A DNA stretch of 64,000 nt from contig NZ_BMRV01000013.1 in NCBI RefSeq assembly GCF_014648815.1, forward strand, positions 62,001 to 126,000, given 5' to 3'. Of this stretch, positions 42,159 to 50,583 are shown one piece after another. The position numbers and the translations under genes were made by a program. Origin of the DNA: Streptomyces flaveolus (GTDB lineage: Bacteria > Actinomycetota > Actinomycetes > Streptomycetales > Streptomycetaceae). How positions within the stretch are numbered: position 1 is the first letter of the stretch; every line of letters starts with the position of its first letter. The notes under the pieces are model-generated. The model saw nothing but the letters and a program-made list of their open reading frames with translations, made no database searches and was not told the DNA's origin.

Positions 42159-42206
42159 CAGCTAGCGTTACGACTGCCGAAAGGGCAAATCAACGAGGTG
42201 GGAAGT

Positions 42207-42962
42207 ATGAGCAAGCCACTCACGGGCAAGGTCGCCCTGGTCACCGGAGGGTCGCGCGGACTGGGAGCCGCGACCGTACGACTGCTGGCCGAGGAGGGCG
42301 CCGACGTCGCCTTCACCTACGTCAGCTCCGAGAGGCAGGCGCAGGCTGTCGTCGACGAGGTGCACGGCAAGGGAGCGAAGGCCCTCGCCTTCAAGTCCGA
42401 CCAGGCGGACACGAGTCGGGCGCCGGCGCTGATCGACGACGTGGTCGCGCACTTCGGCGGCCTGGACATCCTCGTCAACAACGCGGCGATCTCGGTGGAG
42501 CAGGGCCGCACGGTGGACGACCCGGACGCCGACACTGCCGCACTGGACCGGATGCACGCCACCAACTACCTCGGCGTGATCGCCGTCATCCGGGCCGCCT
42601 CCCGAGTAATGCGCACGGGCGGCCGCATCATCACGGTGAGTTCCGGACTGGGCTCCCGGGTCGGTGCCCCGGGCCTTGCCGACTACTCGGCGACCAAGTC
42701 CGGGATCGAGAGGTACACCATGGGGGTCGCACGGGACCTCGGGCCCCGGGACATCACGGCCAACGTCGTGGAAGCCGGACTGATGGAGGGCGGCATGGAA
42801 GGGCCGGACCCCGAGACCCTCAAGGTCCTGCTCAGCTCGCTGTCCATGCAACGCATGGGTCACCCCGAGGAGATCGCCGCGGCGATCGGCTTTCTGGCGA
42901 GCCCGGCCGCGTCGTACGTCACGGGCGCGGTGTTGGACGCCCACGGTGGCTACAACGCCTGA
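42207..42962 (+). CDS. SDR-family oxidoreductase (FabG-like)
   Basis: A 251-residue short-chain dehydrogenase. The cofactor loop is TGGSRGLGAATVR. ILVNNAAIS follows near residue 88, the catalytic Ser is in TVSSGLGSR and the Tyr-Lys pair in YSATKSG near 158-162. The C-terminus ends GAVLDAHGGYNA, as in 3-oxoacyl-ACP reductase-like proteins. ATG 42207 is preferred (GAGGTGGGAAGT ahead of it) over GTG 42198. It is controlled in all likelihood by the divergent Rrf2 protein. The substrate is unknown; the arrangement resembles quinone- or electrophile-response pairs. Confidence 0.87.
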   Translation: MSKPLTGKVALVTGGSRGLGAATVRLLAEEGADVAFTYVSSERQAQAVVDEVHGKGAKALAFKSDQADTSRAPALIDDVVAHFGGLDILVNNAAISVEQGRTVDDPDADTAALDRMHATNYLGVIAVIRAASRVMRTGGRIITVSSGLGSRVGAPGLADYSATKSGIERYTMGVARDLGPRDITANVVEAGLMEGGMEGPDPETLKVLLSSLSMQRMGHPEEIAAAIGFLASPAASYVTGAVLDAHGGYNA

Positions 42963-43143
42963 ACGGAAGTCCCCGACCGGCGGAGGACGGGTTCCTGGAA
43001 CGCCAGGCTGAGCTGCTGGACGACCTCGCGGCCAACGAGTACAGCACCTTCGTCGGCCTGGCCGCCGTCGGACACGACTTCAGCCGCCGCGAACTCCGCT
43101 GGCCGAGGGACCTCGTCAGCGGCCGGCCGCTTCGTCACCGTCC
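42963..43143. other. Intergenic region with no clear gene
   Basis: A plus-strand stretch reading GFLERQAELLDDLAANEYST, FVGLAAVGHDFSRREL looks protein-like but has no start and ends at the hairpin that follows. It may be a gene fragment. Confidence 0.3.
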
Positions 43144-43171
43144 AGCGATCCGACTCCCCAGTCGGATCGCT
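43144..43171 (+). terminator. Perfect 12-bp hairpin downstream of the SDR gene
   Basis: AGCGATCCGACT and AGTCGGATCGCT flank a CCCC loop. It is a strong candidate terminator, lacking a T-run as is usual in this group. Confidence 0.65.
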
Positions 43172-43233
43172 TCACCGATGGCACCGCGACACCCGGGTGC
43201 GGTGGCCCGGGCTCGCCGGCGCCTACGCGACGA

Positions 43234-43452
43234 TTACAGGGTGCCGGGAAGGCCCTTGGGCTCGAAGACGTTCCGTGGCGCACTCGGCTGGGAGGGGGAC
43301 GCCGGCCGCAGCACCTGGGCCAGGTCGCGGTGTATCCGGTCGGCTTCACCACGGACCTGGACGGGGATGTCGCCGCGCTCGGCGACCAGGCGGTCGTAGA
43401 CGGGGGTCTGCTGGAACACGGTGGGGCGGTTTTCTTTCAGCGGACGATTCAC
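43234..43452 (-). CDS. Small hypothetical protein
   Basis: A 72-residue polar protein starting at GTG 43452 (VNRPLKENRPTVFQQTPVYD). It continues DIPVQVRGEADRIHRDLAQV and ends in a Pro/Ser-rich tail. The composition is protein-like and the frame is free of stops, but no family was recognised and no strong ribosome-binding site is present. It could be the C-terminal part of a truncated gene. Confidence 0.4.
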   Translation of the reverse strand: MNRPLKENRPTVFQQTPVYDRLVAERGDIPVQVRGEADRIHRDLAQVLRPASPSQPSAPRNVFEPKGLPGTL

Positions 43453-43635
43453 CGGACTGGCGCAGCATACGGGCCCGGAGATCACTCCCCCCTGCCCGGG
43501 CAGGCGTTCCGGCCGGGACGGCCGTGCTACCGACCTGCACGTCTTGTGGCGGCTCCCCCGTCGCCGGTGGGCGCAGCCGAGCTCGGCACGGTGCCATTCC
43601 GTAGTTGGCGCCCGTCCATCGCCCACTTGCTCAAC

Positions 43636-43653
43636 CTATCGATAGTCGATAGA
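43636..43653 (+). promoter_or_regulatory. Palindrome in the DUF2975 gene promoter
   Basis: CTATCGATAG (43636-43645) is a perfect palindrome followed directly by TCGATAGA, giving overlapping TATCGATA-type half sites about 40 bp before the GTG at 43689. It is a probable operator, perhaps for the XRE protein of the same operon. Confidence 0.5.
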
Positions 43654-43688
43654 TTTTCATCGTAAGTCGTTGTCGGAAGGGGTGGGTC

Positions 43689-44174
43689 GTGAGACAGCTG
43701 ACCGTGAAGGTGCTGCGCGCCGTGCTCGTCGTGGTGCTCGCCGGCACCGCGTTCGTACAGGTGTCGATGGTGTGGGCACTGGCCGCCGACCCGGAGGCCG
43801 GAACACTCCCCCTGACGCCGCTGCGGGTGATCACGATCCTGGGCATGGTGTCCGCCCAAGTCTCCCTGGTCTGCGTATGGCGGCTGGTGACGATGGTGCG
43901 ACGCGGAACCGTCTTCTCCCACGCCGCCTTCCGGTACGTGAACGGGATGATCGGTGCGATCGTGGCGGCTGCCCTCCTGTGGTTCACGGTCACCGCCCTC
44001 AACGCACCGGGCCAGCGGGACGACCCGGGCGTGACCGTCATCATGGGAGGGATCGGCGTGGCCATCTTGGGAGTCGCACTGATCGTGCACGTGCTGCGGA
44101 TGCTGCTCGCCCAGGCCGTCGCACGCGACGTCGAAGCGGCACAGATGCAGGCCGAGCTGGCCGAGGTGATCTGA
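43689..44174 (+). CDS. DUF2975 membrane protein
   Basis: A 161-residue protein with four transmembrane helices (VLRAVLVVVLAGTAFVQVSM, VITILGMVSAQVSLVCVWRL, MIGAIVAAALLWFTVTAL, VIMGGIGVAILGVALIVHVL). The layout of DUF2975 proteins is an N-terminal helix, a loop with V-F-S-x-x-A-x-R-x-x-N (TVFSHAAFRYVNGM), then more helices. Function is unknown, but this family is regularly paired with a small XRE regulator, as it is here. Start GTG 43689. Confidence 0.8.
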   Translation: MRQLTVKVLRAVLVVVLAGTAFVQVSMVWALAADPEAGTLPLTPLRVITILGMVSAQVSLVCVWRLVTMVRRGTVFSHAAFRYVNGMIGAIVAAALLWFTVTALNAPGQRDDPGVTVIMGGIGVAILGVALIVHVLRMLLAQAVARDVEAAQMQAELAEVI

Positions 44175-44437
44175 TGCCGATCGCGGTGGACATCGACGTG
44201 ATGCTGGCCAGACGCAAGATGTCCGTGGGCGAACTCGCGGAGCGCGTAGGGATCACGCCCACCAACCTGGCAGTCCTCAAGAACGGCCGTGCCAAGGCCG
44301 TACGCTTCGCGACGCTCGCCGCGCTCTGCGAGGTGCTCGAATGCCAGCCGGGCGACCTGCTGCGCTGGGAGGCCGAGGGTGGCCAAGAAGACGCAGCAGC
44401 GCTGTCCCAGAGGACGCCGTCGGCAGCCGGGCACTGA
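44174..44437 (+). CDS. XRE-family HTH regulator (YozG-like)
   Basis: An 87-residue Cro/CI-type DNA-binding protein (MLARRKMSVGELAERVGITP, TNLAVLKNGRAKAVRFATLA, ALCEVLECQPGDLLRWE). Its ATG overlaps the stop of the DUF2975 gene by one base (TGATG), so it depends on translation of that gene. In such pairs the regulator probably represses the operon and the membrane protein may modulate it. The last 20 residues are disordered. Confidence 0.85.
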   Translation: MPIAVDIDVMLARRKMSVGELAERVGITPTNLAVLKNGRAKAVRFATLAALCEVLECQPGDLLRWEAEGGQEDAAALSQRTPSAAGH

Positions 44438-44592
44438 TCGGCACGACAGGCACCAGCCGCACGTCCGGCCACAGCCGGCCGGTCGTCCGTGGGGCCAGGT
44501 GTCGTACCGCCCCACGCGGCCTGCCGGCCCAGAACCCTCGCCGCCTACCGTGCACAAACCACGGGGACCACCAGCTCCGGCATGAGTGGGGG

Positions 44593-45738
44593 TCACCGGT
44601 AGTCCAGCTCGGCGAGCCGGCGCGCCAGCTTGTCGCGAACGGCCGGGATCCTCCCCATTCGCGGGAGTACCGCGTTGCGGACGGCTCGCAGAATCGGGTT
44701 CCGGGTGGTGGCGATCTTGGTCATCCGGTCGGTGAACGCGACGACCTCGGCCGCGATCGGCCGTCGCCGCCCCTCGTACTCTTCGACCTGTCCCGCCGCG
44801 ATGGCGCGCCCGAGGGCGACGCCGTCCTGGATGCCGGTGTTCATGCCCTGCCCGCCGGCCGGGCTGTGCACATGCGCGGCGTCCCCGGCGAGCAGCAGCC
44901 GGCCCGCGCGGTAGGAGTCCGCCACCCGGTGGTGGATGCGGAATCGCGAGGACCAGATCACCCGGTGTGCCCGCGCCTGGTCCGGCAGACGTTCGTCGAG
45001 CAGTCGCTGCACGAACGCGAGTTCCGGCTCCGCCGGGGCCTCGGCGACGGTGGCGACGACGCGGTAATGGCCGCCGGGCAGCGGCGCGACGACGGTCAGA
45101 CCGGCCGTGCCGAACGTCAGCGAGACCTCGTTCGGCCCCGGCGCCCAGTCCATCTCGACGTCCGCCAGTACGAAGGACTCCTCGTACGCACTGCCACTGA
45201 AGCCGATACCGGCCGCCTCGCGCACCGCGCTGTGCATCCCGTCGGCACCGACCGCGTAGTCGGCGCGCAGAGTCCGCCCGCCGGACAAGGTGAGGGTGAC
45301 ACCGTCCGCGTCCTGAGCGAGGGACTCGACCTCGTACGGCCGGTGCACATCACCGCCGAGCTCGCGAAGGCGGGCGAGCAGCAGGGCCTCGGTCTTGTAC
45401 TGCTCGAGCATCAAGGTGTACGGGTATGCGGTCGGCAGCGCACCGAAGGGGACGGCGAGCAGCTTCCTGGCTCCGTCACGGACCGCGAACTGCTCGATCT
45501 TCAGGCCCTTTTCGACCAGCGGGGCGGCCACACCCAACTCGTCGAGCACCTCAAGGGTGCGGGCGTGGACGACAGCGGCGCGGGAGGTGTTGGCGCCCTC
45601 GGCGAGCCGGTCCAGCAGCACGAAATCGACGCCCTCGGTGGCGAGGGTGAGCGCGAGGGCCAGGCCGGTGGGGCCGGCGCCGACGATGGCCACCCGGGTT
45701 CGGGCGGGGAGAGCGGCGGGCTGTGCGGTGGCGTTCAC
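44593..45738 (-). CDS. FAD-dependent aromatic monooxygenase (PHBH/TetX fold)
   Basis: A 381-residue flavoprotein hydroxylase. The N-terminal dinucleotide motif is VAIVGAGPTGLALALTLATE. The DG motif is in DYAVGADGMHSAVREAAG near residue 155-170, and the second FAD motif GRLLLAGDAAHVHSPAGGQG MN-type region follows near 275-300. It uses NAD(P)H and O2 to oxidise an aromatic or antibiotic-like substrate. GTG 45738 has GGAGG 7 bases upstream. It diverges from a TetR gene over palindromes, the same layout as tetracycline or rifampicin monooxygenase-type detoxification pairs; the substrate is unknown. Confidence 0.88.
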   Translation of the reverse strand: MNATAQPAALPARTRVAIVGAGPTGLALALTLATEGVDFVLLDRLAEGANTSRAAVVHARTLEVLDELGVAAPLVEKGLKIEQFAVRDGARKLLAVPFGALPTAYPYTLMLEQYKTEALLLARLRELGGDVHRPYEVESLAQDADGVTLTLSGGRTLRADYAVGADGMHSAVREAAGIGFSGSAYEESFVLADVEMDWAPGPNEVSLTFGTAGLTVVAPLPGGHYRVVATVAEAPAEPELAFVQRLLDERLPDQARAHRVIWSSRFRIHHRVADSYRAGRLLLAGDAAHVHSPAGGQGMNTGIQDGVALGRAIAAGQVEEYEGRRRPIAAEVVAFTDRMTKIATTRNPILRAVRNAVLPRMGRIPAVRDKLARRLAELDYR

Positions 45739-45755
45739 GGCTTGCCTCCGATCCT

Positions 45756-45846
45756 TTGCCAACAGTCGTTGGCAAACAACTGTTGGCATTGAGAATGGAC
45801 CCGCGGCAATGGCATGTCAACACCTGTTGGCCTACAGTTGTTGGCA
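45756..45846 (+). promoter_or_regulatory. TetR operators between the monooxygenase and TetR genes
   Basis: TTGCCAAC-AGTC-GTTGGCAA (45756-45775) is a perfect inverted repeat. ACAACTGTTGGCA follows it, and TGTTGGCCTACAGTTGTTGGCA lies at about 45825-45846, touching the TetR ATG. Repeated TGTTGGC half sites cover both divergent promoters. Confidence 0.75.
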
Positions 45847-46433
45847 TGACTGGGAACAGGGAGACATCGCCCGAGACCGAGGGCGCTGCGCGCCGCTCGA
45901 ACCGCACCCGGGCGGCGATCCTGGACGCGGCCAGGCGGCGCTTCGCGGAGCAGGGCTACGACCGCACCACCATCCGCGCCGTCGCCGCGGACGCGAACAT
46001 CGACCCGTCGATGGTGATGCGTTACTACGGCAGCAAGGAACGCCTCTTCGAGGCCGCGCTCACCGTCGACCTGCACCTGCCCGACCTCACGGCCGTGCCG
46101 CGCGAACAGCTGCCGCGCACGCTGGTCCTGACATTCCTCGACCGCTGGGAAGGGGCTCCGGCGGGCGACACTCTGCTGGTGCTGCTCCGGTCCGCAGTGA
46201 CGGCCGACCACGCGGCCGCGCGCATGCGTGCCATCTTCGAGGGCCAGGTAGGCCCGGCGCTCGCCCCAGTCATCGGCCCGCAAGGAGCACCAGCACGGGC
46301 GGCACTGGTGACCTCACAGCTCCTCGGCCTGGCCCTGGGCCGCTACATCCTGCGCATCCCCTCCCTGACACACCCGTCTCCGGAGGAGATCGCAGACCTG
46401 CTCGCACCGGCCATCGCGGCAACGCTCGACTGA
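45846..46433 (+). CDS. TetR-family transcriptional regulator
   Basis: A 195-residue TetR protein. The HTH is RAAILDAARRRFAEQGYDRT, TIRAVAADANIDPSMVMRYY, GSKERLF, followed by a TetR C-terminal domain of the AcrR type (LLVLLRSAVTADHAAARMR). ATG 45846 begins directly after an operator repeat with no ribosome-binding site, which suggests a leaderless transcript and tight autoregulation. It very likely represses the divergent FAD monooxygenase gene. Confidence 0.87.
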   Translation: MTGNRETSPETEGAARRSNRTRAAILDAARRRFAEQGYDRTTIRAVAADANIDPSMVMRYYGSKERLFEAALTVDLHLPDLTAVPREQLPRTLVLTFLDRWEGAPAGDTLLVLLRSAVTADHAAARMRAIFEGQVGPALAPVIGPQGAPARAALVTSQLLGLALGRYILRIPSLTHPSPEEIADLLAPAIAATLD

Positions 46434-46550
46434 CACAGCGGCGGCCGTTCTCGACCGCGCGGAGCTGCTGCCCTGGACCGGCCCGGCGCCAACGACTGAC
46501 CCACCCTCTGCCCGCTCCTGCGGGTCCCGCTCCCGCCGGTCGGCGGAAGC

Positions 46551-47246
46551 ATGACAGCAGCGACAGATGTACCGGACATCGAAGGCGTGGTCACCTTCGT
46601 ATTCGTACGCTCTGAAGCATGGCGGCTGGAACCGTCTACAAGGGGGCGACAGGTCGTGCTGGATGTCGCACACGCCGATGTCGGCGTTCGGGCCTCCGGC
46701 GTGGTGGCCTGCCCGGCGATGTTCCGCCGCGGCGTCGGCGCGGGCTCGCTGTACTGGCTCGGGCTGCGCGACGCCACCGGGGCGTACCTGGACGGCGGCC
46801 GGACCTGCCGGCTGCGCGTCCCCCCGCCCGTCCCCTACTCGCTCTTCTGGTCCGTCACCGCCCACGACGTGCAAACCCGCTCCGAAGTCGTCGCCGACCA
46901 GGACCGGGCAGCGCTGCGCTCGCTGTTCGAGGCGTTGGAGCCGGAGGGGTCCGACCACGTGGACCTGTGGTTCGGACCCCAAGAGCCGGACGGCGCTGGC
47001 GGGCGCTGGATCCAGACCGTCCCGGGACGGGGCTGGTTCGCCTACTTCCGCATCCACGGCCCCCAGCAGGCAGCCTTCGACGGCTCCTGGAAGCCCGGCG
47101 ACTTCGAGCAGCAGCACGGAAACGTCCCGCATCCGCACCGAGGGGGGCGCGGGAGCGCAAGGTGTCGCCGCCCTGCTGCTCGTCGGGGCCGCCGCGGAGG
47201 CCGTACGGGAGCCCGGGGCCGCGCGGCGGGCCGTTCGCGTCGGTGA
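46551..47246 (+). pseudogene. DUF1254/DUF1214-type C-terminal fragment
   Basis: The plus strand contains GSLYWLGLRDATGAYLDGGR, TCRLRVPPPVPYSLFWSVTA, DVQTRSEVVADQD, then DLWFGPQEPDGAGGRWIQTV and PGRGWFAYFRIHGPQQAAFD. This is the DUF1214 domain that ends DUF1254 proteins (GNWIQTVPGKGWF motif). The DUF1254 half is missing, the first 20 or so residues are unrelated, and after about base 47110 the frame continues into Arg/Gly-rich antisense-like sequence instead of stopping. An intact product is unlikely. Confidence 0.65.
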
Positions 47247-47258
47247 CCGCGGCTGTCC

Positions 47259-48128
47259 CTATTCAGAGCGCCCGGCGAGGAAGCGCGCCAGGGAGGACGC
47301 GAGCGCTTCCGGAGCCTCTTCCGCCACGTGGTGCCCGGAGTCGATGCCGTGACCGCGCACGTCCGGTGCCCACTGGCGCCAGATCGTCACCGGGTCCCCG
47401 TACAGGTCCTCGAGGTCGTCCCGCAGCGACCACAGGATCAGTGCCGGGCACCGGATCCGTGTTCCAGCGGCTCGGTCGTCCTCCTCGTGCCGCCGGTCGA
47501 CGGTGAGGCCGGCCCGGTAGTCCTCCAGCATCGCCCGCACCACGTCGGGGTTCCTCGTGGCCGCACGCCATTCGTCGTAGTTCTCCTGACCCATCGTCTG
47601 CGGATCGCCGCGGTACCAGCTGTCCGGGTCGGCAGAGATGACCCGCTCGGGGATGTCCGGCTGGGCGAAGAAGAACCAGTGCCACCACTGCGTGGCGAAC
47701 TCGGTCGTGATGCGGGACAGGTGTTCGGTGAGAGGCAGACAGTCGATCAGCGCCACCCGCGAGACCGCGTCAGGATGATCGAGCGCGAGACGCAGCGCGA
47801 CAGCGCCTCCGCGGTCGTGCCCGGCGAGTGCGAACCGGGCATGGCCCAGTTGCCGCATCACCTTGACCACGTCACCGGCGACTGCCCGCTTGGAGTACCC
47901 GGTGTGGTCCGCGGTAGGCACCGGACCGGTGGACCGGCCGTACCCCCGGAGATCGGGACAGACCACGGTGAACCCGTGCCGGACGAGGAGCGGGGCGACA
48001 CGATGCCAGGTCGCCGATGTCCGGGGGTGGCCGTGCAGCAGTACCACCGGCGGCCCCTCCCCGCCGCAGCGAACGAAAATCGACGCTTCGTCGACCTCGA
48101 TCCGCTTGGCCTCGAAGTCCTCGAACAA
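47259..48128 (-). CDS. Alpha/beta-hydrolase, haloacetate dehalogenase-like
   Basis: A 289-residue hydrolase. The oxyanion region is LLHGHPRTSATWHR. DLRGYGRSTG follows, then the nucleophile elbow AGHDRGG, where Asp replaces the usual Ser, as in fluoroacetate dehalogenases and epoxide hydrolases. ATQWWHWFFFAQPDIPER is a cap-domain segment typical of the haloacetate dehalogenase group, and the His is in DSGHHVAEEAPE near the C-terminus. The start is TTG 48128 behind GGGAGG; the longer frame upstream is not coding. Whether the natural substrate is a haloacid or an epoxide cannot be told. The gene is convergent with the DUF1214 fragment. Confidence 0.82.
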   Translation of the reverse strand: MFEDFEAKRIEVDEASIFVRCGGEGPPVVLLHGHPRTSATWHRVAPLLVRHGFTVVCPDLRGYGRSTGPVPTADHTGYSKRAVAGDVVKVMRQLGHARFALAGHDRGGAVALRLALDHPDAVSRVALIDCLPLTEHLSRITTEFATQWWHWFFFAQPDIPERVISADPDSWYRGDPQTMGQENYDEWRAATRNPDVVRAMLEDYRAGLTVDRRHEEDDRAAGTRIRCPALILWSLRDDLEDLYGDPVTIWRQWAPDVRGHGIDSGHHVAEEAPEALASSLARFLAGRSE

Positions 48129-48406
48129 GGCCCGACCTCCCGCCCTCGTTGACGGACCACCCCAGGGCAACCACCGGGCCGACAGGCTGCGCCCCTCCTC
48201 GCCGGCGGGTGCCGAAGCGACACAGCCTTCCTCCTGCCCCGCGAGGAACCGTGCACACCACTCCCTCACTGCAGGCGTACTAGGCCGAAAGGGCGCGGCC
48301 CGGAGAAAAGTTGCGGGCCGCTGTCGATCCGGCCACGTCCCGTTCGACGTGATGATGTGCGGCACATCGCCGCACTATGAAGCAACAGGACCTGAGGAGG
48401 ACAAAC

Positions 48407-49051
48407 GTGACTCAACTACTGAGAGTGATGAACTTCAACGTCTCGAGTGACGGAATCGGTGCCGGTGAGGACCAGAGCCTCGAGCGACCGTTCGGCTTCG
48501 ACCATCCTGAAAGGCTGTTCGCCTGGGCCGGCGCCACGGCCAGCTGGCCCATGCGCACGGACCCCGGAGGGAGCAGAGGGCTGGACGACTACTTCACACG
48601 AGACTTCGCCCGCGACATCGGTGCCGAGATCATGGGCCGCAACAAGTTCGGCCCCCAGCGAGGACCCTGGCAGAACCATGAATGGCGCGGCTGGTGGGGG
48701 GAGGAGCCCCCGTTCCGCACTCCGGTGTTCGTCATGACCCACCACACGCGTCCGTCGTTCACGCTCTCCGACACCACGTTCCACTTCGTCGACGGTGACC
48801 CGGCCACGGTCCTCGAACGTGCGCGGGAAGCGGCGCAAGGCAAGGACGTCCGACTCGGCGGCGGGGTCACCACCATCCGGGAGTTCCTCGACGCCGGCCT
48901 CGTCGACACCCTGCATGTAGCGGTCTCACCGATGAAGCTCGGGTCCGGACTGCGGCTCTGGGAGTCCCCCGAAGAACTGCTCGACCGGTTCCACCTGGAG
49001 GTTGTGCCCAGTCCTAGCGGCGTGACGCACCACCTGTTCTGGCGCAGGTGA
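48407..49051 (+). CDS. Dihydrofolate-reductase-family protein (RibD C-terminal-like)
   Basis: A 214-residue reductase-like protein starting at GTG 48407 behind GAGGAGG. It contains MNFNVSSDGIGAGEDQSLER (the N-terminal strand), GAEIMGRNKFGPQRGPW (substrate region), TPVFVMTHHTRPSFTL and KDVRLGGGVTTIREFLDAGL, the glycine-rich NADPH segment. These are hallmarks of the RibD C-terminal/YyaP/YwjB type rather than true DHFR. It probably reduces a small heterocycle with NADPH. Single-gene transcript ending in the hairpin at 49057. Confidence 0.85.
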   Translation: MTQLLRVMNFNVSSDGIGAGEDQSLERPFGFDHPERLFAWAGATASWPMRTDPGGSRGLDDYFTRDFARDIGAEIMGRNKFGPQRGPWQNHEWRGWWGEEPPFRTPVFVMTHHTRPSFTLSDTTFHFVDGDPATVLERAREAAQGKDVRLGGGVTTIREFLDAGLVDTLHVAVSPMKLGSGLRLWESPEELLDRFHLEVVPSPSGVTHHLFWRR

Positions 49052-49056
49052 GGCGA

Positions 49057-49093
49057 GGCCCCCTCGAGTTAAGACTGTGACTCTGAGGGGGCC
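49057..49093 (+). terminator. Hairpin terminator after the RibD-like gene
   Basis: GGCCCCCTC and GAGGGGGCC form a 9-bp GC stem with a 19-base loop, starting 6 bp after the stop codon. Confidence 0.65.
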
Positions 49094-49297
49094 GGTCAGG
49101 GGGAGGGCCCGAGGCAGCTCGTGGGGCGAATTGACCAGATTCAACTGATCGAGGCAGAAGTGAATCGATTCGCCGGGTGAATGGTGCCAACGGCGATCAG
49201 AGCGGCTGCCCTGGACTGGAAGCCTGAGGGCCTCGACAACGGATCGGCAGCCGGCCGGTGGTTCGGACTGCCGATCCTCTACTGGTAGGAGCTCTCC

Positions 49298-49585
49298 TTG
49301 CGCATTCGTCGTATCGCGACCGCGGCCCTCGGTTCACTCGCTCTCTGTCTCGCCTCCGCCGGCACGGTCGCCCTGAGCGCCGGTCCGGCCGCAGCGGATC
49401 CCTGCGGTTTCTTCGCGACCGCCTCCGACGCCTACTACAACCACTGCACCTCGGACGGCTCGCACATCGTCATCGAGATCGATGACTGGGGGCCGAACAG
49501 CGAGCGGTGTGTGGGACCGGGCGTGACCTGGCTGGGGTCCAGTTCCGATGTCGACGGCGCGTGGTACACCGGCCGCACATGCTGA
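49298..49585 (+). CDS. Small secreted protein, DUF6355-like
   Basis: A 95-residue precursor starting at TTG 49298 with AGGAG 7 bases upstream. It has a clear signal peptide (MRIRRIATAALGSLALCLAS, AGTVALSAGPAAA) with cleavage expected after AAA. The mature part of about 60 residues is DPCGFFATASDAYYNHCTSD, ERCVGPGVTWLGSS, DGAWYTGRTC, with four Cys that can form two disulfides. The pattern C-G-F/Y, Y-x-H-C, C-V-G-P-G, C matches DUF6355 proteins of streptomycetes, whose function is unknown. A hairpin follows at 49601. Confidence 0.78.
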   Translation: MRIRRIATAALGSLALCLASAGTVALSAGPAAADPCGFFATASDAYYNHCTSDGSHIVIEIDDWGPNSERCVGPGVTWLGSSSDVDGAWYTGRTC

Positions 49586-49600
49586 ACTGAGCAGTAAGGA

Positions 49601-49654
49601 CAGCGGCGGCCGCTCGGTGGGGGTGAAGGTGAACCACTGATCCTGCCGCCGCTG
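49601..49654 (+). terminator. Inverted repeat after the secreted-protein gene
   Basis: CAGCGGCGG (49601-49609) and CCGCCGCTG (49646-49654) pair perfectly across a 36-base loop just after the stop at 49585. Possible terminator. Confidence 0.45.
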
Positions 49655-49917
49655 ACCGCAATCGTCCCTTCGCTGCCACCGGCCGCGGCCTTGGGCTTCG
49701 TGCTCCTGCAGACGGGCGCGATCGCCTTCCGTCTGACCGGTGGAGGCGACTTCAGGGCCAACCGTCCCACGGTGACCGGAGCAGCCCGCCCCGGTAGACC
49801 TCGGGGTGGGTCGCCCAGGGTGGTCTCACGTATCAGAAGCCGATGCGAGATCCGCGCTGAGGGCGAGATCAAGCGCTGACCCGCGCACTGCCCCGGTCGT
49901 CTTCTAGGGTCGTCCAC
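49655..49917. other. Intergenic region with no gene seen
   Basis: A frame at 49691-49879 has no motif or ribosome-binding site. Nothing else is recognised. Confidence 0.3.
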
Positions 49918-50583
49918 ATGATGATCGACACGGGCACCCCCGGCTTGCTCTTCGAATCCCTCCGGGCGGACGCCCTCACCAGCCCGGACCAGCTGCGCGA
50001 GCTCTACCCGCAGCCGAACGAGGCCGCGCTCCGCAAGGAGATCGACCGCCTGACCGAGGAAACGCGGGCGCTGATCGGCTGTTCCTCACTGGTGTTCATC
50101 GGCAGCGCCGACGCCGAAGGCCGGGCGGACGTGACGCCGCGTGGCGGCCCGGCCGGGTTCGTCTCGGTACTGGACGAGCGGACCTTGGTGATCCCCGACG
50201 CGACCGGCAACAAGCGGCTCGACACGATGCACAACGTGCTGCAGACGGGACGCGTCGGTCTGCTCTTCCTCATCCCCGGCCGCCCGACCACGCTGCGCGT
50301 CAACGGCCGCGCCTGCGTTTCGGCACGGCCGGAGCTGCTCGACCAGCTCACTCCCGTCGGCAAACCGCCGGTCACGGCGATCGTCGTGCAGATCGAGCAG
50401 GTCTATCCGCACTGTCCGAAGTCGCTGATGCGCGCCAACGCCTGGCGGCCGGAGCAGTGGGTGCCTGCCGACGCCCAGCCCACCAGCGCCGAGGTGACCC
50501 TGGCCCAGCTGAACCTGCCCGGCCTGACCGTCGACCAGATCGAGGAGGCCGAACGGGAGTCGCTGCGCTCGCGTTACGAGTGA
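49918..50583 (+). CDS. FMN-dependent PPOX-type flavoprotein (pyridoxamine 5'-phosphate oxidase fold)
   Basis: A 221-residue split-barrel flavoprotein of the MSMEG_1061 kind. It has the helical N-terminus LRELYPQPNEAALRKEIDRL, the first barrel strand SSLVFIGSADAEGRADVTPR, GGPAGFVSVLDERTLVIPD, and the FMN-contact RVGLLFLIPGRPTTLRVNGR. The characteristic HCPKSLMRANAW follows near residue 165. Such enzymes use FMN or F420 to reduce or oxidise small molecules. ATG 49918 or 49921 may be used. It stands alone. Confidence 0.87.
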   Translation: MMIDTGTPGLLFESLRADALTSPDQLRELYPQPNEAALRKEIDRLTEETRALIGCSSLVFIGSADAEGRADVTPRGGPAGFVSVLDERTLVIPDATGNKRLDTMHNVLQTGRVGLLFLIPGRPTTLRVNGRACVSARPELLDQLTPVGKPPVTAIVVQIEQVYPHCPKSLMRANAWRPEQWVPADAQPTSAEVTLAQLNLPGLTVDQIEEAERESLRSRYE

